Part shown: in pieces, positions 44,993 through 54,784 of the stretch
Layout of the letters: each line of letters opens with the position of its first letter
How positions within the stretch are numbered: position 1 is the stretch's first letter
From: Schistosoma haematobium
Lineage: Eukaryota; Platyhelminthes; Trematoda; Strigeidida; Schistosomatidae
Assembly: GCF_000699445.3 (NCBI RefSeq)
Contig: NC_067201.1
Location: forward strand, 12,393,501 to 12,457,500
Length of the DNA: 64,000 bases
Direction of reading: 5' to 3'
Notes under the pieces: generated by a model
What the model saw: only the letters and a program-made list of their open reading frames with translations
Told to the model about the DNA's origin: nothing
The model's database searches: none
Program-made: the position numbers and the translations under genes

Positions 44993-45979
44993 TCAACTGT
45001 GTGGTCGTTGCTTCAAATTTTCACTACGATGTTTTGACTTGCGTTTATTTGACAAACAATGACCTTCTTTGTGGCCAATGCGATGACATTGGCGGCACTT
45101 ATGATTCTTAAACAGACAAAATTTCGCAAACTGCCATGCTCCGCAGAACCAGCATGGTGATGGGGGTTCGGCAGAAGGTTGTTTCGTGCTTGTAGTGTTT
45201 TGTTTCAACGATTTTGAGGTTCGGAGCGCATTAATTGAACCAAAATCGGAAGGTTTAACCTTCTGTTGCACCATTGCAGTGTCATGCCTGAGATTTAGTA
45301 ACCGCTGACATTCATTTAGGACCATTTGTAATGTCATATTCGGTTCTTGTTCAATGCGCACCAACATCCTGGTACAGACATATGCATCTTCTGCATTCTT
45401 TAGACCACATATAAAAATCAAGCATTTAAATTGGTCCGCTGTGATTTCGTTTATTTTGAAGCGTTCGAACTGTCGATTTACCTTCCCGGCATACGTGAGA
45501 TAATCGTCCTCTGGAGATTTTGTTATTTGGAAACATTTATAGCGAGTATTAAATAATGAGGACTGTTCGTCGAAAATATTAGATAGAGTCTGGACTGTGT
45601 CTTTGAATGATACATCTCGTGGATTTTGTGGTAAGATAAAATTCACATATTTATTGTATTCCTGTGTTCCCAGTCTTCTTAAGAGTAAGCGGACTTTAGC
45701 TGCGTCATCAAGATGTGAGCATCCAACGCGGAAAATGTCTTCATAACGGTGAAACCACGAACTGAAAATGACATTAGCTTCAGGATCATACTGGAATTCA
45801 GAAATAGAATTTATGATGCTTTCATGCTTATCTGATTTACAAGTTGAGGACGAATGTAATGAGAGCATTCGCGCCAGTGCATCCAAATTCTTCGTTTGAT
45901 TTGCATCATTTTGTGCTTGCTGCATTTGTAGAATAGCTTTAAGGTTATCCAATGATACAGACATTTTGTTCTGGATCAA
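44993..45979 (-). CDS. Gag of the second Ty3 copy
   Basis: The 328-codon frame begins MIQNKMSVSLDNLKAILQMQ; the N-terminal 45 codons differ from the first copy at several residues (KNLDALARMLSLHS), after which only scattered changes occur (for example Q-F-E for Q-C-E, V for A). The CCHC knuckle is intact. It ends in the same TGA with the protease downstream in the same frame (LQLDTASNVTLISKNTWHQL). Confidence 0.8.
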   Translation of the reverse strand: MIQNKMSVSLDNLKAILQMQQAQNDANQTKNLDALARMLSLHSSSTCKSDKHESIINSISEFQYDPEANVIFSSWFHRYEDIFRVGCSHLDDAAKVRLLLRRLGTQEYNKYVNFILPQNPRDVSFKDTVQTLSNIFDEQSSLFNTRYKCFQITKSPEDDYLTYAGKVNRQFERFKINEITADQFKCLIFICGLKNAEDAYVCTRMLVRIEQEPNMTLQMVLNECQRLLNLRHDTAMVQQKVKPSDFGSINALRTSKSLKQNTTSTKQPSAEPPSPCWFCGAWQFAKFCLFKNHKCRQCHRIGHKEGHCLSNKRKSKHRSENLKQRPHS

Positions 45980-46137
45980 TCAATATAAAAAAGAAGAAAT
46001 ATATGTCGCCAGTTGCTATGACCTTGAATCGCTTTTACGCCGTCGATACTTTGTTATGACTTGACCTAGGTCTGTCTGGGCTACATTATGTCCCTGGCGC
46101 AATAGGCTAGTACGCGTGAGTTCGAGATGGGGTAGAG

Positions 46138-46553
46138 AGAGAACTATTCTAGAACCTGATTGGCTGGCAAGCACGCGAGTGAGAGAAGACAAGACAGTTG
46201 GAACACTCTGAAATCTCTGAATTCTGAATTCGTATTATTGCAAAAAGGTACATGAATAAATAAGTGAATATCCTGACCGCAACGTACAATAATTTGGGAA
46301 AATACAATTATGTCCAAAAATGGGAATTCGAGTAGAAAATAAGGTGCAAAATATTATGTTTAAATTACAATGGTTTCGGAACAAAAAGGGGTATAGCAAT
46401 GAATGATACATCGAACGAAAGCTCATGTTCTGTAGAATAAAATAAGGACAAAAATAGATATTAGTGTTTTGCAAGGTTTGAATAAATTGAAATAACGTCC
46501 CGATAAACAGCTTTCGTGGTTTGTCTGGGCTTCTCATTTCCCTGTTCACAACA
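46138..46553 (-). repeat. LTR of the second Ty3 copy
   Basis: Begins TGTTGTGAACAGGGAAAT on the minus strand and ends near AGAATAGTTCTCT. It aligns end to end with 40602-41014 with many substitutions. Confidence 0.75.
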
Positions 46554-47521
46554 ATATCTATTCCTTTTCAATTAACCACGTCAGCTAAACTTCATCATGA
46601 CCTTTAGATATACTTAACATGAGGATCACAAAATTTCACTTTCGAAAAAAAGGCATTACACGTAAATATAACCATTCAATCTAGGTTTTTTTATTTTGTG
46701 GCACCCAAAATATTCACATATTCCTATAAAATGAATTTCACAAAATATGTCACAATGCACAATTACAGGTCGTATACGACTACAGGTTGTTGAAACAAAG
46801 TTGGATTGGTTCAAAACACGTTACTCCTAATAATTGTAAAGTGAATTCACGCTAGACTACAAACACAGGTGCAACAAACTCGTGTATGATCCTTATTGTA
46901 AACGTAAAATTAGAAAGTATTTGAACAACTGATGTTAGAATGTTCGCTGCAATTATGTTCTCAGTAGACTGATTATCAGAAATATCCATGTCCTTACAAA
47001 ATCGAAGCCCATTACTATACTTGATCCAGCTGTATTGCTGTATTATAATGCACTTTCATTTACATATGTTCACTTTACAACAATCGAATGTTCTACAATA
47101 TTAATTGTTAAGGTGGAGTCTGGTGACACTTTGAAATCTTTAGTATTCAAACACAACACATTGCCCCCCAACATCCTTGTGTGACACGTTAAAGTTCAAT
47201 GTGACCACAAGCTTTACAGTTCGATATAAAGACGAATAGTGGAAGTTATTGTAAGGCAATATCTTTCTGTTTAATAGACTGATGTTTACTAGGTGGCAAT
47301 GGAAATGCGAACAAGACGTTTTCTTGTATACAAACGAATGGTGACAGCAGCTAGTTAAAGTGTTTTCATATAAATTCCGTACAAGCGTTATCAAACAAAA
47401 ACGTCAAACGGTTGGTATAAGAAATGATTGTAATAGGACAATATTCAAGTCCATATTGCTTCACCAATTATCTTTGTATCAAATTTTAGGATTCATTTAA
47501 TTCAATTAATTTTCGTAGAGT
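46554..47521. other. No gene identified (46554-47521)
   Basis: AT-rich. A short minus ORF (47394-47140) has no recognisable motif. The first bases (CCACGTCAGCTAAACTTCAT, 46576 on) faintly recall the VAL 3' flank near 23625. Confidence 0.3.
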
Positions 47522-47832
47522 TGTATTGTGGCGTCGAGTCGTTTTTGACTATGACCACGAATGCAAGAAGATTGCGTATCAAGACAGGCTAAACCTTCGG
47601 GTAAACCAGAAATCAGAAGGCGGTAAAAGATTGTAGCAATATATATTTGTTGGCGATCTCGTGGTATAAAAATAATACCAAGATCGTGCAACGTCACAAT
47701 CAACGGAAGGAAGAATATCTTTAAAACTGTTAAACAAACAAGTACAGTAAGACAATCACTGGTACAATTGGTTGTATTAAAAAATGTTTCCATCAAAACA
47801 GTCGCGTTCTCTTGATAAAAAAAGTCACTACA
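47522..47832 (-). mobile_element. Solo LTR, Boudicca-like
   Basis: 311 bp beginning TGTATTGTGGCGTCGAGTCG and ending TCACTACA. It aligns along its length with 59419-59775 (shared TTGGCGATCTCGTGGTAT, CCAAGATCGTGC and the ends). Flanking bases AGAGT (47517-47521) and AGAGC (47833-47837) match at four of five positions, consistent with a 5 bp target duplication. No interior remains. Confidence 0.8.
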
Positions 47833-48132
47833 AGAGCCCCCCGCTAGAACGGGTTTACAATTCCGATACGAAGCGGTTTCGTTCGTGAGACTGATCAGAA
47901 ACGTTCGACTGTAGGACGAGAGGGATGGCAGATCAAGAAGCGATCGTTGTTCCTTGAGTTGTCACCGAAGGCCTTTTACGTGCTGTGCTTGTTGCTCGTA
48001 TTGGCGTACCACACAAGTGTGGTTCGTATCGAGGACTTGAGGATTGCGTTCGTAGGGGTGAGAACCAAAAACCTCTGAAGACGTAGGACGGTGTGTGACT
48101 GTTACCATTTCACTGTCTGCTTGGGAAGATTG
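47833..48132. other. Moderately GC-rich spacer
   Basis: About 300 bp richer in G and C than its neighbours, between a solo LTR and the Penelope-like element. No open frame or known motif was recognised. Confidence 0.3.
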
Positions 48133-48517
48133 CTAGAATTCCTGCAGATAGATATGTGATCCCATCTCGTTGGGAATATATTTGTTGATTTTCAGGTATT
48201 GGACTCTTTTGTATTAACTGTTCTTTTTGTTGTTTATTACGCTACTTTGTGCTTGAGAAACTTTTAACTGTAAAGTACAGGATGTACCGTTTGAGGTATT
48301 CTGTATTTTTGACATAATTTGTTCTGTTTCTTAAATTAGAATCATTTAACTTGATCACAGTGTTTGTGTTTTGATATAATTTAATACGAGTAACTCGAAA
48401 AGCGCTCTGTACGCTATACAAAAGAACGTAATCTTGTCTGATCGAATACATTTTAGTTCGTTAGTTTTAAATTCAAACCGGATATTGTCGATTTGGCGGT
48501 TACAGTGATTATAACTG
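48133..48517 (-). repeat. Left arm of the Penelope-like inverted repeat
   Basis: Reverse complement of 51114-51498. A 69-codon antisense frame (48451-48242) is identical in translation to 51180-51389, showing the near-perfect match. Confidence 0.9.
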
Positions 48518-48554
48518 AACGATTCGAACTTTACAGACATCCTAACTCTTCTAT

Positions 48555-48960
48555 ATTTTAGACACAAACAAATGTAGGTGAAGATAGTCAGAGCAGCAGT
48601 AACCTCGACAGCAGTAGGCATCAACATGCACAAGTGAGAAACCAAGATCATGAAATACAACACAGCAAGCACCAAACAAAACGCATTTGATGTAGAAGCT
48701 CTGGAACAGGTGGAAACTTTCATGTACTTGGACAGCGTCATCGATGGACATGAAGGATAATGATGCAGATATAAAGGCGAGTATTGTCAAAGAAAGGGCA
48801 ACATTCGAAAATTTAAGGAATTTCCGCGACTCGAAAAAGCTGGCAGCCAACTTCGAACTTAGAATCTTCAACACGAACATCAGGACATTTCTACTGAACG
48901 GAGCTGAAACTTTCAGAACTACTACAACCAACATTAACAAAGTAGAGGTGTTTATACATG
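48555..48960 (+). pseudogene. RTE RT C-terminal fragment
   Basis: Degraded sequence matching RTE-A: VETFMYLDSVIDGHEG, then after a frame change DNDADIKASIVKERATFENL and LLNGAETFRTTTTNINKVEV, corresponding to ESFTYLGSIIDEQGG, SDADVKARIGKVRTVF and LYGAETWRTTTTTIKKIQ at 24659-25324. It lies inside the Penelope-like element boundaries. Confidence 0.7.
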
Positions 48961-49376
48961 TACTTTTATGCACTTTCTGAATTCAGTTTTACGGTCTCAC
49001 ATGTAGCTTTACCGAGAGGTTTTGCTACCATTTGCATTTCTTTCATTAATTCGCATAATTGGTACAATTCCTATGATTGATTGTAAAATCGCTAAAGAAA
49101 AATGCATGACCTCGGATTATCCGTTTCGCGCCTTGAATTTCCAGCTGCATAATAATTATGTCCTGACTATCTTCACATAATGTCACACTCACTTTAATTT
49201 CACTATTTTATTATCAAGGAAATCAATTTGTTCTTCTAGTATACTTGTCGAATTTTTTCTGTTGAAACTGGTAAGTACAGTTTGTGGCGGTCGCGTATCG
49301 TTATTTTCGAGTGTCACCCACCCAGCCAAGGTATGTGTGTGACCGTAAAACTGAATTCGGAAAGTGCATAAAAGTA
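48961..49376. repeat. 416 bp sequence with 41 bp terminal inverted repeats
   Basis: The left end (48961-49001, TACTTTTATGCACTTTCTGA...) and the right end (49336-49376) are reverse complements with about two differences. The interior has no recognised gene. It could be a small non-autonomous DNA transposon or a rearranged part of its neighbours. Confidence 0.5.
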
Positions 49377-49751
49377 TTTCGTGAGGACACTCAAGTGAGT
49401 TCTCATTTGTGAGATTATTGTGACCTCCGTGCACATTTCACAATTCAGGATGAGCACATGGATTTAGAAAAAGATGTGAACATGTGGCAAACAGTTCTTC
49501 CTATCCAACTGAATATACCATGAGTACAAGTTGATGGGCTGTCGTTGTGTGAAAATTTAGTGACCGGTGTATAGTTATTTACAGCGTTTAAGATAAAATG
49601 TATTTTCTCAGATCTCTGACGGTCAGAACTCCAGACAGATCTATTCTTTCAGTCGAAGCGGCGATCGCAGCCAACAGAACATTTCCGAGATAACGTGTTC
49701 ATAAATTCACTATGAATCTGGTGTTCGAAGGTTAGTGATATCGATGACATT

Positions 49752-51110
49752 TTGTCAGTTATCACACCGAAAGAAATAAGATCAAAGATAAATGAAATTT
49801 TCAAACATAGAGCACAGTTTTGTTATCAATCACCAAAACAACAACAGATCAAAAAGTTCGAAAAAAATGTTGAGACATGCATGAAACAACAAAGTTCAAA
49901 GTTTTGGATGTACTTTCTAGTGAAACAGCGAATGCGTTGAAGAGTAAAATAATGGCAACGTTGTCGCATCAAAAATCACATTATTCTAATCTAACAAAAA
50001 ATGAATTACATCCATTAAAACGACTGAGAAATGATAAGACAATAGCATTAGGTAAACAGATAATCGAGACACGACAGTTATTATGAACAAATCGGACTAC
50101 GAGAAAAGGCCAGGGGACATCTACAAGAGGGCACGTACGAGCCAATTAAAGAAGAGCAAAGTAGGACAACGCTAAATAAACTTAAGGCTGAAACCAGCAA
50201 AATCTTACAGTCGATAAAGGTCAAAGTAGCACCGTCATTGTGGTTCATGTTATATCCAAAGAGTTGTAATCCTTGAAGACTCTATGAACTTCCAAAGATT
50301 CACAAGAATAATAATCCACTAAGACCAGTGATTGATTCCGCAATTTCACCGGCACACAATCTAGCGAAATGCTTAGCTAGGATACTTAAACCGTACGATA
50401 AATTAATTATTCATCGAATTAAAAACTCTATAGAATTCATGAACAATATCAATATTATCCATAAAGAGGGGGATGAAATGATGGCAAGTTATGATGTGCC
50501 TTCCTCACTTACTAATGTGCCTATCAATAGAACATCAAATATTATTTATGAATATTCCGATTCTGAATCAAGCTTCAATTAAGGATGCCCGTTAGATCCA
50601 TCCAAAGTTAATTTGACAAACAAAAGTATTAATCTCATTACAGATAAGAAAGACCAACAAGTCAAACTGAATGCAATTTTGTCAAATCTCAGAGTTAACA
50701 TTTACTGCAAAGAGTTTCTAAAGATCATTAGAAGTGAAAGAAAAATTAAACTAGAATGTGTACCGAAAGACTGGGAATCCACTGTCGTCATCCCATACCG
50801 TAGTAAAACATTGGAATAGACCGAGAGGATTCTAAACAAACATAAGATTGTAGTTTCAGGCTAGTGATACCATAAGATCGGCATTAGTCAAAGTTAAGGT
50901 TAGATTTCTAAAGGGAGAACAACACACTGTTGTCTATGATGTCAACTGTCATGATTATAATGTGGCGCATATCAGAGAAACTTCAAAACAATTGAATGCT
51001 AGGTAGAAGGAACACAAACAATGCGTGAAAAAGTTTCTGAAACCGTCAGTTGATCCGAAGAAACTTGTGAGGAGACTGATATCAGAAGAGCTGTATATAT
51101 GGGCTAATAA
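49752..51110 (+). pseudogene. Penelope-type RT and GIY-YIG remnants
   Basis: Segments in several frames give LTKNELHPLKRLRNDKTIAL, the RT start YELPKIHKNNNPLRPVIDSA and ASYDVPSSLTNVPI (the Asp of the first catalytic motif in SYDV). The palm after that is missing. Further on come STVVIPYRSKTLE, VVYDVNCHDYN and IRETSKQLNAR..KEHKQCVKK, the pattern of the C-terminal GIY-YIG endonuclease with its second half-motif changed to HIR. Stops at about 50095, 50270, 50580, 50820 and 51005 and the lost RT core make it inactive. Confidence 0.7.
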
Positions 51111-51113
51111 GAA

Positions 51114-51498
51114 CAGTTATAATCACTGTAACCGCCAAATCGACAATATCCGGTTTGAATTTAAAACTAACGAACTAAAATGTATTCGATCAGACAAGAT
51201 TACGTTCTTTTGTATAGCGTACAGAGCGCTTTTCGAGTTACTCGTATTAAATTATATCAAAACACAAACACTGTGATCAAGTTAAATGATTCTAATTTAA
51301 GAAACAGAACAAATTATGTCAAAAATACAGAATACCTCAAACGGTACATCCTGTACTTTACAGTTAAAAGTTTCTCAAGCACAAAGTAGCGTAATAAACA
51401 ACAAAAAGAACAGTTAATACAAAAGAGTCCAATACCTGAAAATCAACAAATATATTCCCAACGAGATGGGATCACATATCTATCTGCAGGGATTCCAG
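51114..51498 (+). repeat. Right arm of the Penelope-like inverted repeat
   Basis: Reverse complement of 48133-48517; starts CAGTTATAATCACTGTAACC and ends GGGATTCCAG. Confidence 0.9.
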
Positions 51499-52334
51499 TA
51501 ATATTTTGTTATTCCAATGAGTGGAAAAACATAGCTTTCAAACTTTTTGACGTTCCGTGATTCAGTGTAAGTTTCCTCTTCATAGATTAGATTAGCAAGT
51601 GAAATAAACTCAAGTTTAAACAGCACGGAGAAACAAGGCACGAATGTTTGGTGCGATCAATGAAAATCAGGACTGAACAAGTCAGTTTTATGTTATTTTA
51701 GTGAACGTGAGTTCTTCTTTTCTACTGAGAGCAGTACGATTAATCAATATACGGAAAGCTTTAGCTCTTCACCTATTTAGTTGGAAAAGCCTATTTGTAT
51801 TATGTTGATGTTTTTATTATGGAATTGATTGTTCTTCGTATTGGCACGAGGTGGTATTTCAATTTGATCTGCAGTCTTTCCAGTCCCATGGGCCAATAGA
51901 TGGTTTCTTTGTTAACCTAAGATGTTCTTTTGCTCGACTCAATATTCCACGAGATGACTCTTCAATAAAGAAGGCATCTACAAAAAATTACGCTATTCTA
52001 ATTTGAACTACTCAAACTTGTGTTTATTTACTTTGTTTATTATATGTTTGAAGAGGTGGACTGTGCCGAGTCACAAAAGTCAGAAAATCTAAAGACTTAC
52101 TTATTCTACTTATTTTTAATATTACAAATATAGTATTCTTATTGAAAAAATCAACATGATGCTTTGATTTTTGAAATCATCAAGCTAAACCTTGGTAATG
52201 ACAACTATAATATATTCTAGTGAGTTTCAATTATGTGAGTTGCTAAGTCTCAATATTTTAGTAACTACGTGATTCGAACAGCTCCAGACTAATTTATGAC
52301 CATAACACATAGCCTAACTACAAAAAACGACAGT
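51499..52334. other. No gene identified (51499-52334)
   Basis: AT-rich DNA between the Penelope-like element and the VAL-D upstream block. No motif recognised. Confidence 0.3.
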
Positions 52335-53360
52335 AAGAAGATTACAGAGCAAAATCAGTCGATTGGTGTATTTCGAGGCTTCTCAAGTGCTGTAAACGGG
52401 CCAAAGTAACAACTGGCAATGTTGTGCAAAACAATGTTTGACATGCCAGAAGTGACGAATTTGGTCTGGAAACGACACAAACAAGCAAAACGAACGCATA
52501 TGAAAATACAAAACATTTAACGCAGTAGTTGACTTGATAATATAATCAGTCAGTTGTTAAAAGCTGTTCATGATTCTTGTTGATTGTGCTCCATAGTGAA
52601 TACATTGAAGGATTTCACATTGATTTCAATTGACACTCATGGGAATTTCATGCATCATGTGTTCCAAGAATCAGAGATTCGTTCTTCATATTCTATGTCC
52701 TTGTTATAATGTTTATGTAGTAATCATTTCATAACTCACCACTACATATTGTTCTCCCTCCTAATACTCTCTTTGATATTGCTCAACTTTAACTCTCAAG
52801 TAGCATTCAAGGTCTCTGTTGACGACTCATCAACTAACATAAATTCGATTGTTCAGCTCTTTGAATGACACCGTGTTAACGTCAATAACCTTCTGTGAAC
52901 TAAATTGAATTCACCCAACACCAAAAATAACTGGATGCGATCGAAAGCTTCATCCGAATCAGAACATGACGCCTGGAGTTTCTGGAGATCAGAACACGAT
53001 ATTTATCTGGAGCTTTATACCACTATTTACGATAATATTTCAATTTACTTATGAACAAAGAATTAATTATTCATGTTTATTATTATACTTGTAGATGCAA
53101 AAGGTTGTTAAGAAGATAAGTAATCGGAAATGGCTCAACGATATAACCGTCCTGTATACGTTCGTGTAACTGTGGGACGGTCAATCCCACCACATTATTG
53201 CTTGTCAAAAAATTACAGTACAAATACAAACAAGTAAATTCATTTTAGCGAGCTGGGTGAGAACTTTCTGAGGACAACCGAGATGTACTCTGGTTTTGTG
53301 TGAAAGAAATTGGGCGTGATTATACAAAATTCACATGTGAGGACAATATTCAAATGATCA
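52335..53360 (+). repeat. VAL-D upstream block, shared with VAL-E and VAL-C
   Basis: Inverted counterpart of 34702-35640. It contains a truncated copy of the 60-codon exon (52940-53059, reading KASSESEHDAWSFWRSE then HDIYLELYTTIYDN before diverging). An extra segment (about 53045-53250) separates this from the proximal promoter, which again matches VAL-C and VAL-E (GAGGACAACCGAGATGTACT). Confidence 0.8.
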
Positions 53361-53368
53361 AAAAGGTG

Positions 53369-53376
53369 TATATATA
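53369..53376 (+). promoter_or_regulatory. TATA-like box of VAL-D
   Basis: TATATATA replaces TATAAATA at the same distance (36 nt) from the start codon. Confidence 0.5.
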
Positions 53377-53411
53377 TGACTGCGTCTTTGACTAAAACCA
53401 GATACCAGAGA

Positions 53412-54712
53412 ATGGTGCCCACACTACTACTTGCCATTTGCTCCATGGAAGCTGTCTTCGGATTGAACGCAGAGGAGGAACAACTTATGCTGCAAGTACA
53501 CAATGAACATCGAAGATACCGAAGCAAGTACAATGAAACGGACATAATGCCAGCGGAAGCAATACTACAGCCTCTTGTAAGTTTGAGATGATGTGAAAGC
53601 CTTGCGCTTCGGACTTGAATCTGAGCGCGATCCCTGACATTGTTCACGAATACACGATAATTATTTTTTATGATTTTTATACTTGTATGAGGAGTGGAAC
53701 GATGAATTGGAGGCGGCGGCTCAACGCTGGTCTCAAAAATGTGATGCTTATGACGAGAAACCGATTGGAAGTGTTGGTAAATTTGACTCCGTGGGTCGAA
53801 ACACCGCTGTACACTCCGAGTTGGCAGAGTAGGTTTCCCAAGTGTAAGATTGTTATGATTGTGCTTATTGTAGAGCTGTTACTTATTGGATGAAAGAATC
53901 GGACCACTATGATCACAAATCAGACCGCTGTGAGCCACCGCATCAATGTGACAGTTACAAGCAGGTATGTGAATACACAAATTATGTGACTGAACGAAAT
54001 CTCGAACTTCTGCATCACTCACTGAACGAAGTTTCATCACTTCATTTCTCTCAAATACATCTAGATAGTTCAAGCAGAAACGGCTTACGTAGGATGTGGC
54101 TATACCAGATGTCCAGGCTATGAATATCCAGCAAACATGTTGATTGCCTGTTTCTACTCACCCGCGTAAGTATTCATAATTTCCATCCTTCAATGCACAT
54201 AATGTTCCATCACATACTTAAGCATATTCACGATTTTATGATTTGTTTTACATCGAACTTTAGTGGTTTCAAAGCATTCCGATGATGTGTTTTTATCAGT
54301 GTGCTTCAGTGTGACTCACATCATGTTTATATTCAGTTGGTTCCCTAAATTTACTACGTATTTCAAATGTGGATATTCGACACTCTTCTCGCTTTCGCAC
54401 AGAACTCTGTCTCGCATCCAGAAACATTATTGTGAGTAGAATGTGTGTGCATATGAACGACGGCTAGCCACGACATTTCTCAGTTTCGATTGTTTCTATT
54501 TTAGGGTGATAAAACGTCAACCGTACACTGACGAAAAGAACTGTGGATGCAAGAATGTAACTGAGGGTCAGAATGGAATAAATGAGAAGAAGAAAAAAGT
54601 GGAGCAGAAGAAGGAGTATGTGAAATGGAAAATGGAAAAGAAGGAAGAGAAGAAGGCGGAGGAGAAGGAGAAGAATAAAACTGAGAAAAAGAGGAAATTG
54701 GAAGAGAAGTGA
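53412..54712 (+). CDS. VAL: VAL-D: venom allergen-like protein with Lys/Glu-rich C-terminal tail
   Basis: Exons are 53412-53576, 53692-53828, 53874-53964, 54065-54165 and 54505-54712 (165, 137, 91, 101 and 208 nt), encoding 233 residues. The signal peptide is MVPTLLLAICSMEAVFG; CAP landmarks HNEHR, EWNDELEAAAQRW, SVGRNTAVHSE, YWMKESDHYD, VGCGYTRC and LIACFYSPA are present. Exon 5 is 126 nt longer than in VAL-A, C and E: after KRQPYTDEKNCGCKN it runs into about 42 residues made almost only of Lys and Glu (from about residue 192), probably helical and strongly charged. It ends ..LEEK-TGA at the site aligned with the second stop behind the TAG of the other copies. Cys40 of the other copies is Tyr, while exon 5 gains a cysteine (CGC). 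Confidence 0.9.
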
Positions 54713-54772
54713 AGCATCAGTTCAGTTGTTTCGTTATGTTTATTGACAATGTTATCAGTACTAATAATCTCA

Positions 54773-54778
54773 AATAAA
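54773..54778 (+). promoter_or_regulatory. Poly(A) signal of VAL-D
   Basis: AATAAA 60 nt after the stop; same context (CTCAAATAAATAATGCTGCA) as behind the other A-type VAL genes. Confidence 0.55.
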
Positions 54779-54784
54779 TAATGC

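Larger units (their letters stand above)
44663..46553 (-). mobile_element. Second, partial copy of the RT-less-type Ty3 element
   Basis: Minus-strand order: 5' LTR (46138-46553, noticeably diverged from 40602-41014), gag (45979-44993), protease start (44965-44810), then a sudden switch at about 44805 to a second, diverged gag knuckle sequence (FAKFYPFKNHKCPQYHLI). No integrase or 3' LTR. Gag from about codon 45 on is almost identical to 39462-40433 although the LTR and first 45 codons are not. Confidence 0.8.
48133..51498 (+). mobile_element. Penelope-like element bounded by 385 bp inverted repeats
   Basis: The ends 48133-48517 and 51114-51498 are reverse complements, equal in length and nearly identical. 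The plus-strand interior encodes degraded parts of a Penelope-type RT and a GIY-YIG-like endonuclease (49752-51110). Inverted flanking repeats are known for this class. Left of the coding part lie an RTE fragment (48555-48960) and a 416 bp sequence with short terminal inverted repeats (48961-49376). Confidence 0.7.
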
